DNA from: Paenibacillus pectinilyticus
GTDB lineage: Bacteria; Bacillota; Bacilli; Paenibacillales; NBRC-103111
Direction of reading: 5' to 3'
Length of the DNA stretch: 64,000 nucleotides
Assembly (NCBI RefSeq): GCF_001700435.1
Contig: NZ_LYPC01000027.1
Location: 922,433 to 986,432, forward strand
Shown one piece after another: positions 9,156 through 17,071 of the stretch (positions are counted from its first letter, which is position 1; the number at the start of each line of letters is the position of its first letter). A model generated the notes under the pieces. It made no database searches. It saw nothing but the letters and a program-made list of their open reading frames with translations, and was not told the origin of the DNA. The translations under genes and the position numbers were made by a program.

Positions 9156-9392
9156 GTGTGTAACCTCCCTGAATAGCTAACTTTTATCTTTGCATACTCT
9201 TATTGTAAAGGTTACAACCACGCCTCATAAGGAACGAAATCGATTATGATTAGCACAAAACGCTCATTTGCATCATACATTCGAAAGGCCCTATCACGAA
9301 AAATGAAGGGGAAATGATGGAGCGTGTCGAACCAGTATGACGGCCCTTTGGGGCATGAACGTTAGGTGAATCGAATAAAGGAGTCATAACGT

Positions 9393-11039
9393 ATGACAAT
9401 TCCTGCAAATCCAAGACTAGATATGACATTATTACAGAAAATGCTGGATGATATTGAAGATTCCATCTACATCATGAGCGTGACGGGAACCGAAATTACG
9501 TATTATTATGTGAACCGTGCGGCGACCCAATTTAGTGGTATTTCAATGGAGCAGGTGGGGCTAACCTTTTTTCAAGCGAACTCCAGCCAGATGGCAGATT
9601 ATTTATATAAGAAATATGCGAGAGTCGTACATGAACGAAGGACGATTCGTTATGAGGATGGCTTTATTTTACCCAATGGAACGTCAAGCGGGGAAAGTAT
9701 TCTCACACCAATTTTGGACGATTGCGGTAATGTCAGCTTTATTTTTTCCGTCACACGGGATATTACAGAGCGGAAAAAGCATGAGAATACCTTATATCAT
9801 TACGCGTACCAAGATGATCTTTGCAACCTTTTTAATCGCAGATATTTATTAGAACATGTGGTAGAGCCTTCGACGATTTATTTATTGGATTTGGATTATT
9901 TCAAAAAAATTAACGATACCTTCGGCCATCAGGCTGGAGATTCGGTGCTCGTTGAAGTGGCGTGCCGCCTGATTGAAGTTTTTGGGGAAAGTCGCTACTC
10001 ACTGATTCGCCTGGGCGGTGATGAATTTGTCGTGGTGGATACGAGATCTGATGATCGTGTGGAAGAGACAGCGGAGAAGCTTAGCCAGCTGTTCCATGAG
10101 CCTTTTCAGGTGGATGAACATGCTGTGAGTGTGAACGTGAGCATCGGGATTGCAGAGCGAAAACATAATGAGACAATTCAACTTCTTTTGAAACATGCGG
10201 ACATTGCACTTTACACAGCCAAAGGAGCTGGTCGTAAGCGTTATCACTTATTCGAAGCGACGTCCCGCTACGATCACGTGGAGAACTTCATTCATGAACT
10301 TGCCCTTTCGAAAGCGATTGAGAAAGATGAGTTACGGTTACACTATCAGCTTATATACCATCCAGCTTCCGGGAAGGCTGTAGGTGCCGAAGCACTTCTG
10401 CGATGGTTTTGGACCCATGGCGGGATAATGCAGCCGAATGATTTTATTCCAGTTGCTGAAGAGACTGGGCTTATTGTGCCGATTGGCTATTGGGTAATTC
10501 GTCAGGCTTGCAAAGATTGGCATCAACTAAAGACGAGGTACGGTCCTCTTTTCAAAATATCCGTAAACATTTCACGCATTCAGCTGCATGACGACCGATT
10601 CGTTGCTGAGGTGCTGCAAATCTTGAAGGAAGAGGATGTACATCCGTCTGCGATGGAATTAGAAATAACGGAAAGCACGACGCTGCACTCTTTGCAAGAG
10701 GTACAGCTTATTCTTCGCAAGCTGCGAGAAGCCGGGTTTACCATCGCATTGGATGATTTTGGAACCGGCTATTCCTCCTTAAGTATGTTAACACTGCTGC
10801 CGCTCGATAAGTTGAAAATGGATCGCAATTTCATTCGAGACGGCAATGTGCCTTTGATTGCAGCTATCCTTGCTATGGCGCAAGCACTTCATTTGCAAGT
10901 GGTCGCTGAAGGTATTGAAACCAAGGAACACTTTCATCTTTTAGCGGAGATGCAATGTTGGGGGATTCAAGGGTATTACATTAATAAGCCCGTTCCGCTC
11001 ATGGAATTACCCTCGTCGATTGAATGGGCAGATGCTTAG
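9393..11039 (+). CDS. PAS-GGDEF-EAL protein (cyclic di-GMP turnover)
   Basis: 548-residue soluble signalling protein: PAS domain (about 12-128), GGDEF domain (about 135-290) and EAL domain (about 300-545). The diguanylate cyclase motif RLGGDEF is intact near residue 209. The phosphodiesterase motif is intact as AEALLRW near 332, with DDFGTGYSS near 455 and AEGIE further on. The position of the cyclase inhibitory RxxD site, five residues before GGDEF, lacks both Arg and Asp, so product inhibition at that site is not expected. No membrane helix is seen. Both activities look possible; the net direction is not predictable. A terminator follows. Confidence 0.92.
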   Translation: MTIPANPRLDMTLLQKMLDDIEDSIYIMSVTGTEITYYYVNRAATQFSGISMEQVGLTFFQANSSQMADYLYKKYARVVHERRTIRYEDGFILPNGTSSGESILTPILDDCGNVSFIFSVTRDITERKKHENTLYHYAYQDDLCNLFNRRYLLEHVVEPSTIYLLDLDYFKKINDTFGHQAGDSVLVEVACRLIEVFGESRYSLIRLGGDEFVVVDTRSDDRVEETAEKLSQLFHEPFQVDEHAVSVNVSIGIAERKHNETIQLLLKHADIALYTAKGAGRKRYHLFEATSRYDHVENFIHELALSKAIEKDELRLHYQLIYHPASGKAVGAEALLRWFWTHGGIMQPNDFIPVAEETGLIVPIGYWVIRQACKDWHQLKTRYGPLFKISVNISRIQLHDDRFVAEVLQILKEEDVHPSAMELEITESTTLHSLQEVQLILRKLREAGFTIALDDFGTGYSSLSMLTLLPLDKLKMDRNFIRDGNVPLIAAILAMAQALHLQVVAEGIETKEHFHLLAEMQCWGIQGYYINKPVPLMELPSSIEWADA

Positions 11040-11075
11040 CTGCTTTTCTTATCAATGAACAGTCTAGAAGATCTT

Positions 11076-11117
11076 GTGTCGCTGTACGCTTTTTGGCGTA
11101 ATGGCGGCACTTTTTTT
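11076..11117 (+). terminator. Intrinsic terminator after the GGDEF-EAL gene
   Basis: GTGTCGC pairs with GCGGCAC (one G-T pair), with additional inner pairing GTACGC/GGCGTA, followed by seven T. Confidence 0.8.
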
Positions 11118-11175
11118 GTTTCTTAAAGCGAATATGATAAAATTACACTGGTCAATTACTCGCAGGAGGTAGCAA

Positions 11176-12150
11176 ATGAAAGCTTTAACTTTTGAACAAT
11201 TCGGGGGTCCCGAAGTTCTCACATATAAGGAAATTCCTGACCCCGTCGTAGAAGTAGATGGGAATCAGCTGCTTATTAGGACGAAAGCGATCGGTCTGAA
11301 TTTCGCAGACGTGTATCGCCGCAAAGGCAACTATCATTTGGCGGGGAAACCGCCGTTTATTCTTGGCTACGAAGGCGCGGGCATCGTCGAGTGGGTACCA
11401 GCTCATATCCAGCATATTCAAATAGGGGATCGGATCGCCTTTGCGGATGTGCCATATGCAAACGCAGAGCTAGTCGCTGTTCCTGTGGACAGGGCGATTC
11501 CGCTGCCGGCGGACCTCTCTTTCGAGCATGCGGCAGGCCTTTTATTGCAAGGCATGACGGCGCATTATTTGGTGAACGACAGCTATCGTGTTCAGGCTGG
11601 AGATGACGTCCTAATCCATGCCGCGGCAGGCGGTGTGGGGCAACTTTTGATCCAACTTTGCAAAAGTAAAGGAGCTAGGGTGATCGGTTTGACCTCATCC
11701 GAGTCAAAAAAGCAAGTCGCACTGCAGGCTGGCGCAGATGAAGTCATCCTCTATTCCTCGGATTGGGTGTATAGCGTGAAACATTGGTCACAAGATAAAG
11801 AAGGTGCTCAGGTCGCCTACGATTCGGTAGGTGCAACGCTCATGGACAGTTTTGCAGCCATCCGCACGAAAGGAACGGTCGTTTTCTACGGCATGGCAGG
11901 GGGAGATCCAGCTCCCGTGGATCCAAGAATGCTGATGGATAGCTCCAAAACATTAACAGGCGGCGATCTATGGAATCATGTAACCAGCTTGGAGAATCGG
12001 ATTCAGCGTGCTAATGATTTGTTTGAAGCCCTTCGAAACGGAAGCCTGAAATTGGATGGGATGACGACATTCTCATTGAAGGACGGCGCGGAAGCTCACC
12101 GATTATTAGAAAGTAGACGAAGTATGGGTAAAATTTTATTAATTCCTTAA
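11176..12150 (+). CDS. Quinone oxidoreductase-type (zinc-independent MDR) protein
   Basis: 324-residue medium-chain dehydrogenase/reductase of the NADPH:quinone reductase type. The N-terminal GroES-like part has GLNFADVYRRKGNY and GYEGAGIV. The nucleotide-binding part has the glycine-rich AAAGGVGQLLIQLCKSKGARV near residues 150-170. The Cys/His zinc ligands of alcohol dehydrogenases are absent, as usual in this branch. It probably reduces quinones or enones with NADPH. It has CAGGAGG six bases before the ATG and its own terminator, and looks monocistronic. Confidence 0.88.
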   Translation: MKALTFEQFGGPEVLTYKEIPDPVVEVDGNQLLIRTKAIGLNFADVYRRKGNYHLAGKPPFILGYEGAGIVEWVPAHIQHIQIGDRIAFADVPYANAELVAVPVDRAIPLPADLSFEHAAGLLLQGMTAHYLVNDSYRVQAGDDVLIHAAAGGVGQLLIQLCKSKGARVIGLTSSESKKQVALQAGADEVILYSSDWVYSVKHWSQDKEGAQVAYDSVGATLMDSFAAIRTKGTVVFYGMAGGDPAPVDPRMLMDSSKTLTGGDLWNHVTSLENRIQRANDLFEALRNGSLKLDGMTTFSLKDGAEAHRLLESRRSMGKILLIP

Positions 12151-12202
12151 GCAGAAAGCGGCTTACCCTAGATTGAAGCAAGGGTAGCCGCTTTCTTTCT
12201 GC
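12151..12202 (+). terminator. Intrinsic terminator after the quinone oxidoreductase gene
   Basis: A long near-perfect stem, GAAAGCGGCTTACCCT (from 12154) with AGGGTAGCCGCTTTC (from 12181), is followed by a short T-rich run. It may act in both directions. Confidence 0.85.
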
Positions 12203-12311
12203 GTGTCATTTTGAACATATAGTCCATGGATATGCTTATTCTATGTATTCACCCCATGCCCAAAGCGTGATAACTTTAATAGGTAGATATTAGAAGGAGG
12301 CGTGAATCGCA

Positions 12312-13376
12312 ATGAGCATAAACAAAGTAAGAATTGGTGTAATCGGGGCAGGTTCCATCTCAGATTTGCACTTTGCGTCCTATACCAAATCAGAAGAAGC
12401 CGTCATTGTTGCTGTCTGTGACCTTAATCGTGAACGTGCAGCGGCGAAAGCCGAGAAATATGATATAGCTCACATTTATACGGATTACAAAGAGCTGCTA
12501 GCCAATTCGGACATTGATGCCGTTAGCATTTGTACGTGGAACAATACGCATGCGGAGATCGCAATAGCTGCATTGTTTGCTGGCAAGCATGTTTTGGTAG
12601 AGAAGCCGTTGTGCAAAACCGTAGAAGAGGCTCAGCGCATCCAAGATGCGGTTCGTGAGACCGGGAAAATTCTACAGGTTGGATTTGTGCGTAGATATGA
12701 TACGAATGCACAGTTGGTGAAGCATTTTATCGATAATGGTCAATTGGGTGAGATCTATTATGCGAAGGCGTCCTGTCTCCGTCGTTTAGGCAATCCGGGT
12801 GGTTGGTTCTCTGATGTGGAGCGCTCTGGCGGTGGACCTTTGATTGATATTGGTGTCCATGTCATTGATGTCTGTTGGTATTTGATGGGTAAACCGAAAC
12901 CGGTTGCGGTGAGCGGACACACATATAATAAACTGGGTAATCGGAAAAATGTGAAAAACTTATCCTTCTATCAAGCCGCCGATTATGATGCGGAACGCAA
13001 TACGGTTGAGGATTTGGCGAATGTGCTGATCCGGTTTGAGAATGGTGCTTCGCTCATGGTGGACGTTAGTTTCACACTCCATGCTAAGAAGGATGAAATC
13101 GCTGTCAAGCTTTATGGGGATAAAGGCGGCGTTGAGCTGGAGCCTGAAATTGTATTCGTAACGGAAGTTCTGGACACCATCACGAATGTGACACCTCAAA
13201 TTAATAACAAGTCCATCGAGATTAATAGCGCTTTTCAAAATGAAATCAACCATTTCGTGTCCTGCTGTCAAACAGGCCAAACCCCGATTAGTCCGGTGGA
13301 AGACGGTCTTGAAATGATGAAAATCCTTTGTGGGATCTATGAATCAGCAGCTAAAGGACAAGAAATTAGATTATAG
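12312..13376 (+). CDS. Gfo/Idh/MocA-family oxidoreductase
   Basis: 354-residue NAD(P)-dependent oxidoreductase. The N-terminal Rossmann fold has GVIGAGSISDLHFASY. The conserved family motif GKHVLVEKPLCKT lies near residue 96, and the C-terminal sheet domain has the substrate-side Asp/His of GGGPLIDIGVHVIDVCWYL near 177-195. Such enzymes oxidise or reduce inositols, aldoses or ketosugars. It has AAGGAGGCG before the ATG. It is the first gene of a three-gene operon with two isomerase/epimerase-like genes, a layout typical of catabolism of an unusual polyol or sugar. Confidence 0.9.
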   Translation: MSINKVRIGVIGAGSISDLHFASYTKSEEAVIVAVCDLNRERAAAKAEKYDIAHIYTDYKELLANSDIDAVSICTWNNTHAEIAIAALFAGKHVLVEKPLCKTVEEAQRIQDAVRETGKILQVGFVRRYDTNAQLVKHFIDNGQLGEIYYAKASCLRRLGNPGGWFSDVERSGGGPLIDIGVHVIDVCWYLMGKPKPVAVSGHTYNKLGNRKNVKNLSFYQAADYDAERNTVEDLANVLIRFENGASLMVDVSFTLHAKKDEIAVKLYGDKGGVELEPEIVFVTEVLDTITNVTPQINNKSIEINSAFQNEINHFVSCCQTGQTPISPVEDGLEMMKILCGIYESAAKGQEIRL

Positions 13377-13409
13377 TTCGCATGTACCCGAAGATGAGGA
13401 GGAACGAAT

Positions 13410-14270
13410 ATGAAGCTAGGCGTTAGCACATATAGCTTGTACCAGGCGTTGAAGTCTGGAGAAATGTCGATCATGGACGTCATTGATTGGATTGCAGATC
13501 AAGGTGGAGAACATGTGGAGATTGTGCCATTGGGGTATGATTTACCGGGTAACTTGGCGCTTGCGGATGAGATTCGTGAGAAAGCGGAGGCTCGAGGTAT
13601 TGATATTTCTAATTATGCGATCGGAGCCAATTTCTTAACCGAATCCGAAGAAGATTATCTCAAGGAGATTGAGCGAGTCAAAGGAGAAGTAGACCTAGCT
13701 GCTAGGTTAGGTGTAAAACTCATGCGTCATGACGTAGCTCGCAGTGATGATCTCTCGATTCGTAACTTCAACGCGAACCTGGAACGCCTAGCTGAAGCTT
13801 GCCGCCAAATTGCTGATTATGCGAGTCAATATGGCATTGTGACCAGTGTCGAGAATCATGGCTTCTTCATTCAGCATAGCGATCGCGTACAAGCTTTAAT
13901 TCATGCTGTTGATCGTGCTAATTTCCGCACAACGCTGGATATCGGGAATTTCGTGTGTGTTGACGAGGATTCCGCCAGTGCAGTCACGAATAACCTTCCT
14001 TTTGCTTCTATTGTCCATGTGAAGGATTTCTATATTCGCCCATCGTATCAAAATCCAGGTGAAGGCTGGTTTCGTTCTTCGCATGGGACCTATTTGCGCG
14101 GATCGATTGTAGGTCATGGCGATGTGGATGTTCGTGAAGTTTTGCGTGTGATCAAAAGCTCTGGCTATGACGGTTACATTTCCTTGGAATTTGAAGGTAT
14201 GGAAGAGTGCAAGACGGGCACTTTAATTGGTTTGCAAAATATTAGAAGACTTTGGAACGAAATTAACTAA
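13410..14270 (+). CDS. Sugar phosphate isomerase/epimerase-family protein (TIM barrel)
   Basis: 286-residue xylose-isomerase-like TIM barrel (AP endonuclease family 2 fold). Likely metal ligands are Glu in VENHG, Asp/His in TLDIGNF and VHVKDFY, and the C-terminal Glu in ISLEFEG. It probably isomerises or epimerises a keto-sugar made by the preceding oxidoreductase. It begins 33 bases after that gene with GAGGAGG eight bases before the ATG. It shares its fold, but little sequence, with the next gene. Confidence 0.88.
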   Translation: MKLGVSTYSLYQALKSGEMSIMDVIDWIADQGGEHVEIVPLGYDLPGNLALADEIREKAEARGIDISNYAIGANFLTESEEDYLKEIERVKGEVDLAARLGVKLMRHDVARSDDLSIRNFNANLERLAEACRQIADYASQYGIVTSVENHGFFIQHSDRVQALIHAVDRANFRTTLDIGNFVCVDEDSASAVTNNLPFASIVHVKDFYIRPSYQNPGEGWFRSSHGTYLRGSIVGHGDVDVREVLRVIKSSGYDGYISLEFEGMEECKTGTLIGLQNIRRLWNEIN

Positions 14271-14301
14271 GTGTTCATTTACGATAAGGAGTGTTCAAAG
14301 A

Positions 14302-15174
14302 ATGATCATCAATCCAATCGGCATTATGGTAGATAGCTTACGTCTTGGACTGCGTGACGGCCTTAAGAAATCAAAGGAACTTGGCGCAGATGGTGTGCAA
14401 ATATATGCGGTTTCCGGTGAGATGGATCCCGCTAATCTAACGCCGCAAGCGCGTAAAGAACTTCGTGCTTACATCGCTTCGTTGGATCTGCAAATTTCAG
14501 CGCTGTGCGGTGATTTGGGTGGACATGGCTTTCAAGATCAGACTGTGAATGCGGAGAAAATTGAAAAATCCAAGCGTATTCTTGATCTTGCTGTTGAACT
14601 GGGATCCAATGTGGTAACGACGCACATTGGCGTCGTGCCTGAGGATCGCGGCAGCGCGATTTACGAAACGATGCTGCAAGCGTGTGAGGAACTAGGTGTA
14701 TATGCGAGCAGCTTAGGCGCTTATTTCGCGGTAGAAACAGGGCCGGAGACGTCGGCTCACTTGAAAAGCTTCCTTGATAACCTATCCACCAAAGGTGTCT
14801 CGGTGAACTTCGACCCAGCGAATATGGTCATGGTGACAGGCGATGATCCTGTTCAGGGTGTCTATACGCTGAAAGATTACATCGTGCACACGCATGTGAA
14901 GGACGGCATTCGACTTCGTCAAGTAGACCCGCGTGAAGTATACGGTTCGCTTGGCTTTAAGCCGATGTCACATGAGGATATTGCTGAGGCGGCGACTTCA
15001 GGGAGTTCGTATCGTGAGCTTGCACTTGGCGAAGGTCACGTGGATTTCGGGCGTTATTTCCAAGCGTTGCAGGATATTGGGTACAAAGGCTATCTGACGA
15101 TTGAACGCGAAGTTGGGGAGCAGCCGGAGGCAGACATTGCTAGTGCGATTGCTTTTATCAACACGTTTAAATAA
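14302..15174 (+). CDS. Sugar phosphate isomerase/epimerase-family protein (TIM barrel), second copy
   Basis: 290-residue TIM barrel of the same superfamily as the preceding gene, but from a different branch. Likely metal ligands are in AVETGPE, NFDPANM, IVHTHVKDG and the terminal LTIEREVGE. An earlier in-frame start at 14227 would overlap the previous gene. The ATG at 14302 has AAGGAG at proper spacing and gives the family-typical N-terminus IGIMVDSL, so it is used. A strong terminator follows, closing the three-gene unit. Confidence 0.88.
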   Translation: MIINPIGIMVDSLRLGLRDGLKKSKELGADGVQIYAVSGEMDPANLTPQARKELRAYIASLDLQISALCGDLGGHGFQDQTVNAEKIEKSKRILDLAVELGSNVVTTHIGVVPEDRGSAIYETMLQACEELGVYASSLGAYFAVETGPETSAHLKSFLDNLSTKGVSVNFDPANMVMVTGDDPVQGVYTLKDYIVHTHVKDGIRLRQVDPREVYGSLGFKPMSHEDIAEAATSGSSYRELALGEGHVDFGRYFQALQDIGYKGYLTIEREVGEQPEADIASAIAFINTFK

Positions 15175-15195
15175 ATGTGGAAGAAATTAATGTGG

Positions 15196-15222
15196 AAACC
15201 TCGCTTTGGCGAGGTTTTTTTT
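15196..15222 (+). terminator. Intrinsic terminator closing the 12.3-15.2 kb operon
   Basis: ACCTCGC and GCGAGGT around a short loop are followed by eight T. Confidence 0.9.
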
Positions 15223-15320
15223 GCGTAATTAGCAGCATAGGCTATTAACAATCTTTGTAAATTGGGCTTCTTAATCTCCCGGAAAGGGAGTAAAATAGAG
15301 GACAAGAGGAGGATTGAGCT

Positions 15321-15614
15321 ATGATGAGTACACTGAAGAGTTTCACGGATTCGGAACAACAGATTTCGTTGGAGTTAAGAGATGATCATTTAACAGTGCT
15401 TCGTTTCTACGGTGAAACATCCATTTATCCTTTCAAGAATATAACTCTTGCCTCTGAGCCCATCCCAGAATATCCTTTAAATCGTATTGCCCTAACGGTT
15501 ATTGATTTTCATACTGGTGTAACCGATTTCAAATTTTCGTCGAGTTTGCGAGACTTTGAGATTTTCGTGCAAAAGTTGTTGGAAGTGCATAGGGAATTTG
15601 TTCCTAATCATTAA
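15321..15614 (+). CDS. Small protein of unknown function (97 aa)
   Basis: I do not recognise this protein. It is a soluble 97-residue chain with alternating hydrophobic residues suggesting a small beta-rich fold (ISLELRDDHLTVLRFYG, RIALTVIDFHTGVTDFKF) and a C-terminal helix. GAGGAGG lies ten bases before the ATG, and a terminator follows 40 bp after the stop, so it looks like a genuine single-gene unit. Confidence 0.7.
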   Translation: MMSTLKSFTDSEQQISLELRDDHLTVLRFYGETSIYPFKNITLASEPIPEYPLNRIALTVIDFHTGVTDFKFSSSLRDFEIFVQKLLEVHREFVPNH

Positions 15615-15655
15615 TCTCCTATGAAAATGGGGATTACCTTTAACGTTTAACCTTT

Positions 15656-15677
15656 AACCGCCTTTGGCGGTTTTTTT
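15656..15677 (+). terminator. Intrinsic terminator after the 97-aa gene
   Basis: AACCGCC, TTT loop, GGCGGTT, then a run of T. Confidence 0.85.
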
Positions 15678-15726
15678 GTGCTTGCTGTGGATTTGTGGCT
15701 CAGTGAGTTGTTCATAGAACGTGATA

Positions 15727-16072
15727 AGTCAATAGAATCGACATGTAGGAGAGAAGCGGGGCCAGTCGGAGAGTGTAAGTCGATAGAATCGACTAGTTAG
15801 TGATCAACAGTGGCAATGTGACTCCAGTTAGACGGGATACCCGATCAACTCGTGACCAAAAGTGGTAAAGTGACTCCAGTTAGACGGGAAACCCGATCAA
15901 CTCGTGATCAAAAGTAGCAATGGGACTCCAGTTAGACGGAAAACCCGATCAACTCGTGATCAAAAGTAGCAATGGGACTCCAGTTAGACGGAAAACCCGA
16001 TTAATTTGTGATCAATAGTGGAAATGGGAGTCGAGATAACCGGATTCCCCGACTATCTCGTGAACAACACCG
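15727..16072 (+). repeat. Tandem array, seven units of 51-52 bp with a dyad in each
   Basis: Dyad centres fall at about 15735, 15786, 15838, 15890, 15942, 15994 and 16046, that is one 51-base and five 52-base steps. The stems differ: AGTCGATAGAATCGACT in the second unit, CGGGATACCCG and CGGGAAACCCG next, CGGAAAACCCG twice, CGGATTCCCCG last. Central units also share AGTTAGA before and ATCAACT after the core, which pair further. Together with the terminator at 15656 this fills the 486-bp gap between the 97-aa gene and the convergent AraC-type gene. Confidence 0.92.
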
Positions 16073-16100
16073 GTACCTGAAAGAACCGAAACCTGCACAG

Positions 16101-16937
16101 TCACTTCAAATAAGGTTGTCTGAACACATCCGGAGTTTGACCGACGGCTTTACGGAAGGTAGAGATAAAATGCGACGCATCGAGAAAGCCCGTTGTCTCC
16201 GCGATATGTTTAACCGTTAGATCAGGCTGCGCGATTAGGATTTCTTTGGACTTCTGCAAGCGCAGCTGGAGCAGGTATTGATACGGAGAGAGGCCGAAAG
16301 CTCGCCGGAACAAGGTGTTCACATGCTGCGCGGAGACACCAAGCTGCACGGCCATCCAAGCAAGGCCAACATGCGCATCGCCATAGCAGTGTTCGAGCTC
16401 GAGCAGCAACGGTAAGAGTCGTTCATGACTTTGCGAGAAGGAGGCACTTTTGTTCACGATGCCATGTTTTTTCAGCAGAGTTAGGAATTGATAGATTTCT
16501 AAGGAACCATTCGTGCCTGTGAAATCGTGACTATCGCGATATTTGTCATAATAGTAATCATGAATATCAGCCAGTGGTGTTTCAGAGCCCCAACTCATTG
16601 GCGTCGAGAGGGGGATGTCCAAAGCGTGAACAATGGAAGCGGCAAGCGCGCCATCAAAGGTTAAATACCATGTGGACCACAGAGGCTCAGGTACAGAATA
16701 GGAATGAGGCACACCTGCTGCTAGCAGCATTCCTTGTCGTTCTCCTAGCTTAACCGGCCCGCTATCGAGAATGATTTCGCCGCTACCGGCAATGGTTTGC
16801 AGCCAATGAAAGCAAGGATATCCTTCTTCACGGATATAATGTTGCTGTTGAACCTCATAACCAATCGTCTCTAAAATGAGGGGGAGCTTCCGATCGGCTT
16901 CTGTGATCACGAAAAACTTTCTATAATCCGTTGCCAT
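16101..16937 (-). CDS. AraC-family regulator, divergent from the beta-galactosidase gene
   Basis: 278 residues with a cupin-like sensing domain (about 25-165) and a C-terminal AraC DNA-binding domain (about 180-276). The latter includes MAVQLGVSAQHVNTLFRRA and the signature VKHIAETTGFLDASHFISTF. It is transcribed away from lacZ across a 134-bp shared promoter region, so it is the obvious candidate to control that gene, probably as an activator responding to a galactoside. Its 3' end faces the 52-bp repeat array, and no separate terminator was found. Confidence 0.88.
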   Translation of the reverse strand: MATDYRKFFVITEADRKLPLILETIGYEVQQQHYIREEGYPCFHWLQTIAGSGEIILDSGPVKLGERQGMLLAAGVPHSYSVPEPLWSTWYLTFDGALAASIVHALDIPLSTPMSWGSETPLADIHDYYYDKYRDSHDFTGTNGSLEIYQFLTLLKKHGIVNKSASFSQSHERLLPLLLELEHCYGDAHVGLAWMAVQLGVSAQHVNTLFRRAFGLSPYQYLLQLRLQKSKEILIAQPDLTVKHIAETTGFLDASHFISTFRKAVGQTPDVFRQPYLK

Positions 16938-17071
16938 GGAAATCGATCATCTCTTTCATTTTTTAATATAGGAAGCGGTGTATTTTATATTTTAAAAGAA
17001 AAATTTGTCTTGTACAATAAGGAAAGCATGGTGATTCATATCCTATAAACACAAAGTGAGGAATAACATAC

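Noticed and set aside
15641..15660. TTTAACGTTTAAC as a third LacI-type operator
   Set aside because: It lies downstream of the 97-aa gene inside the terminator region and precedes no gene on the right strand.
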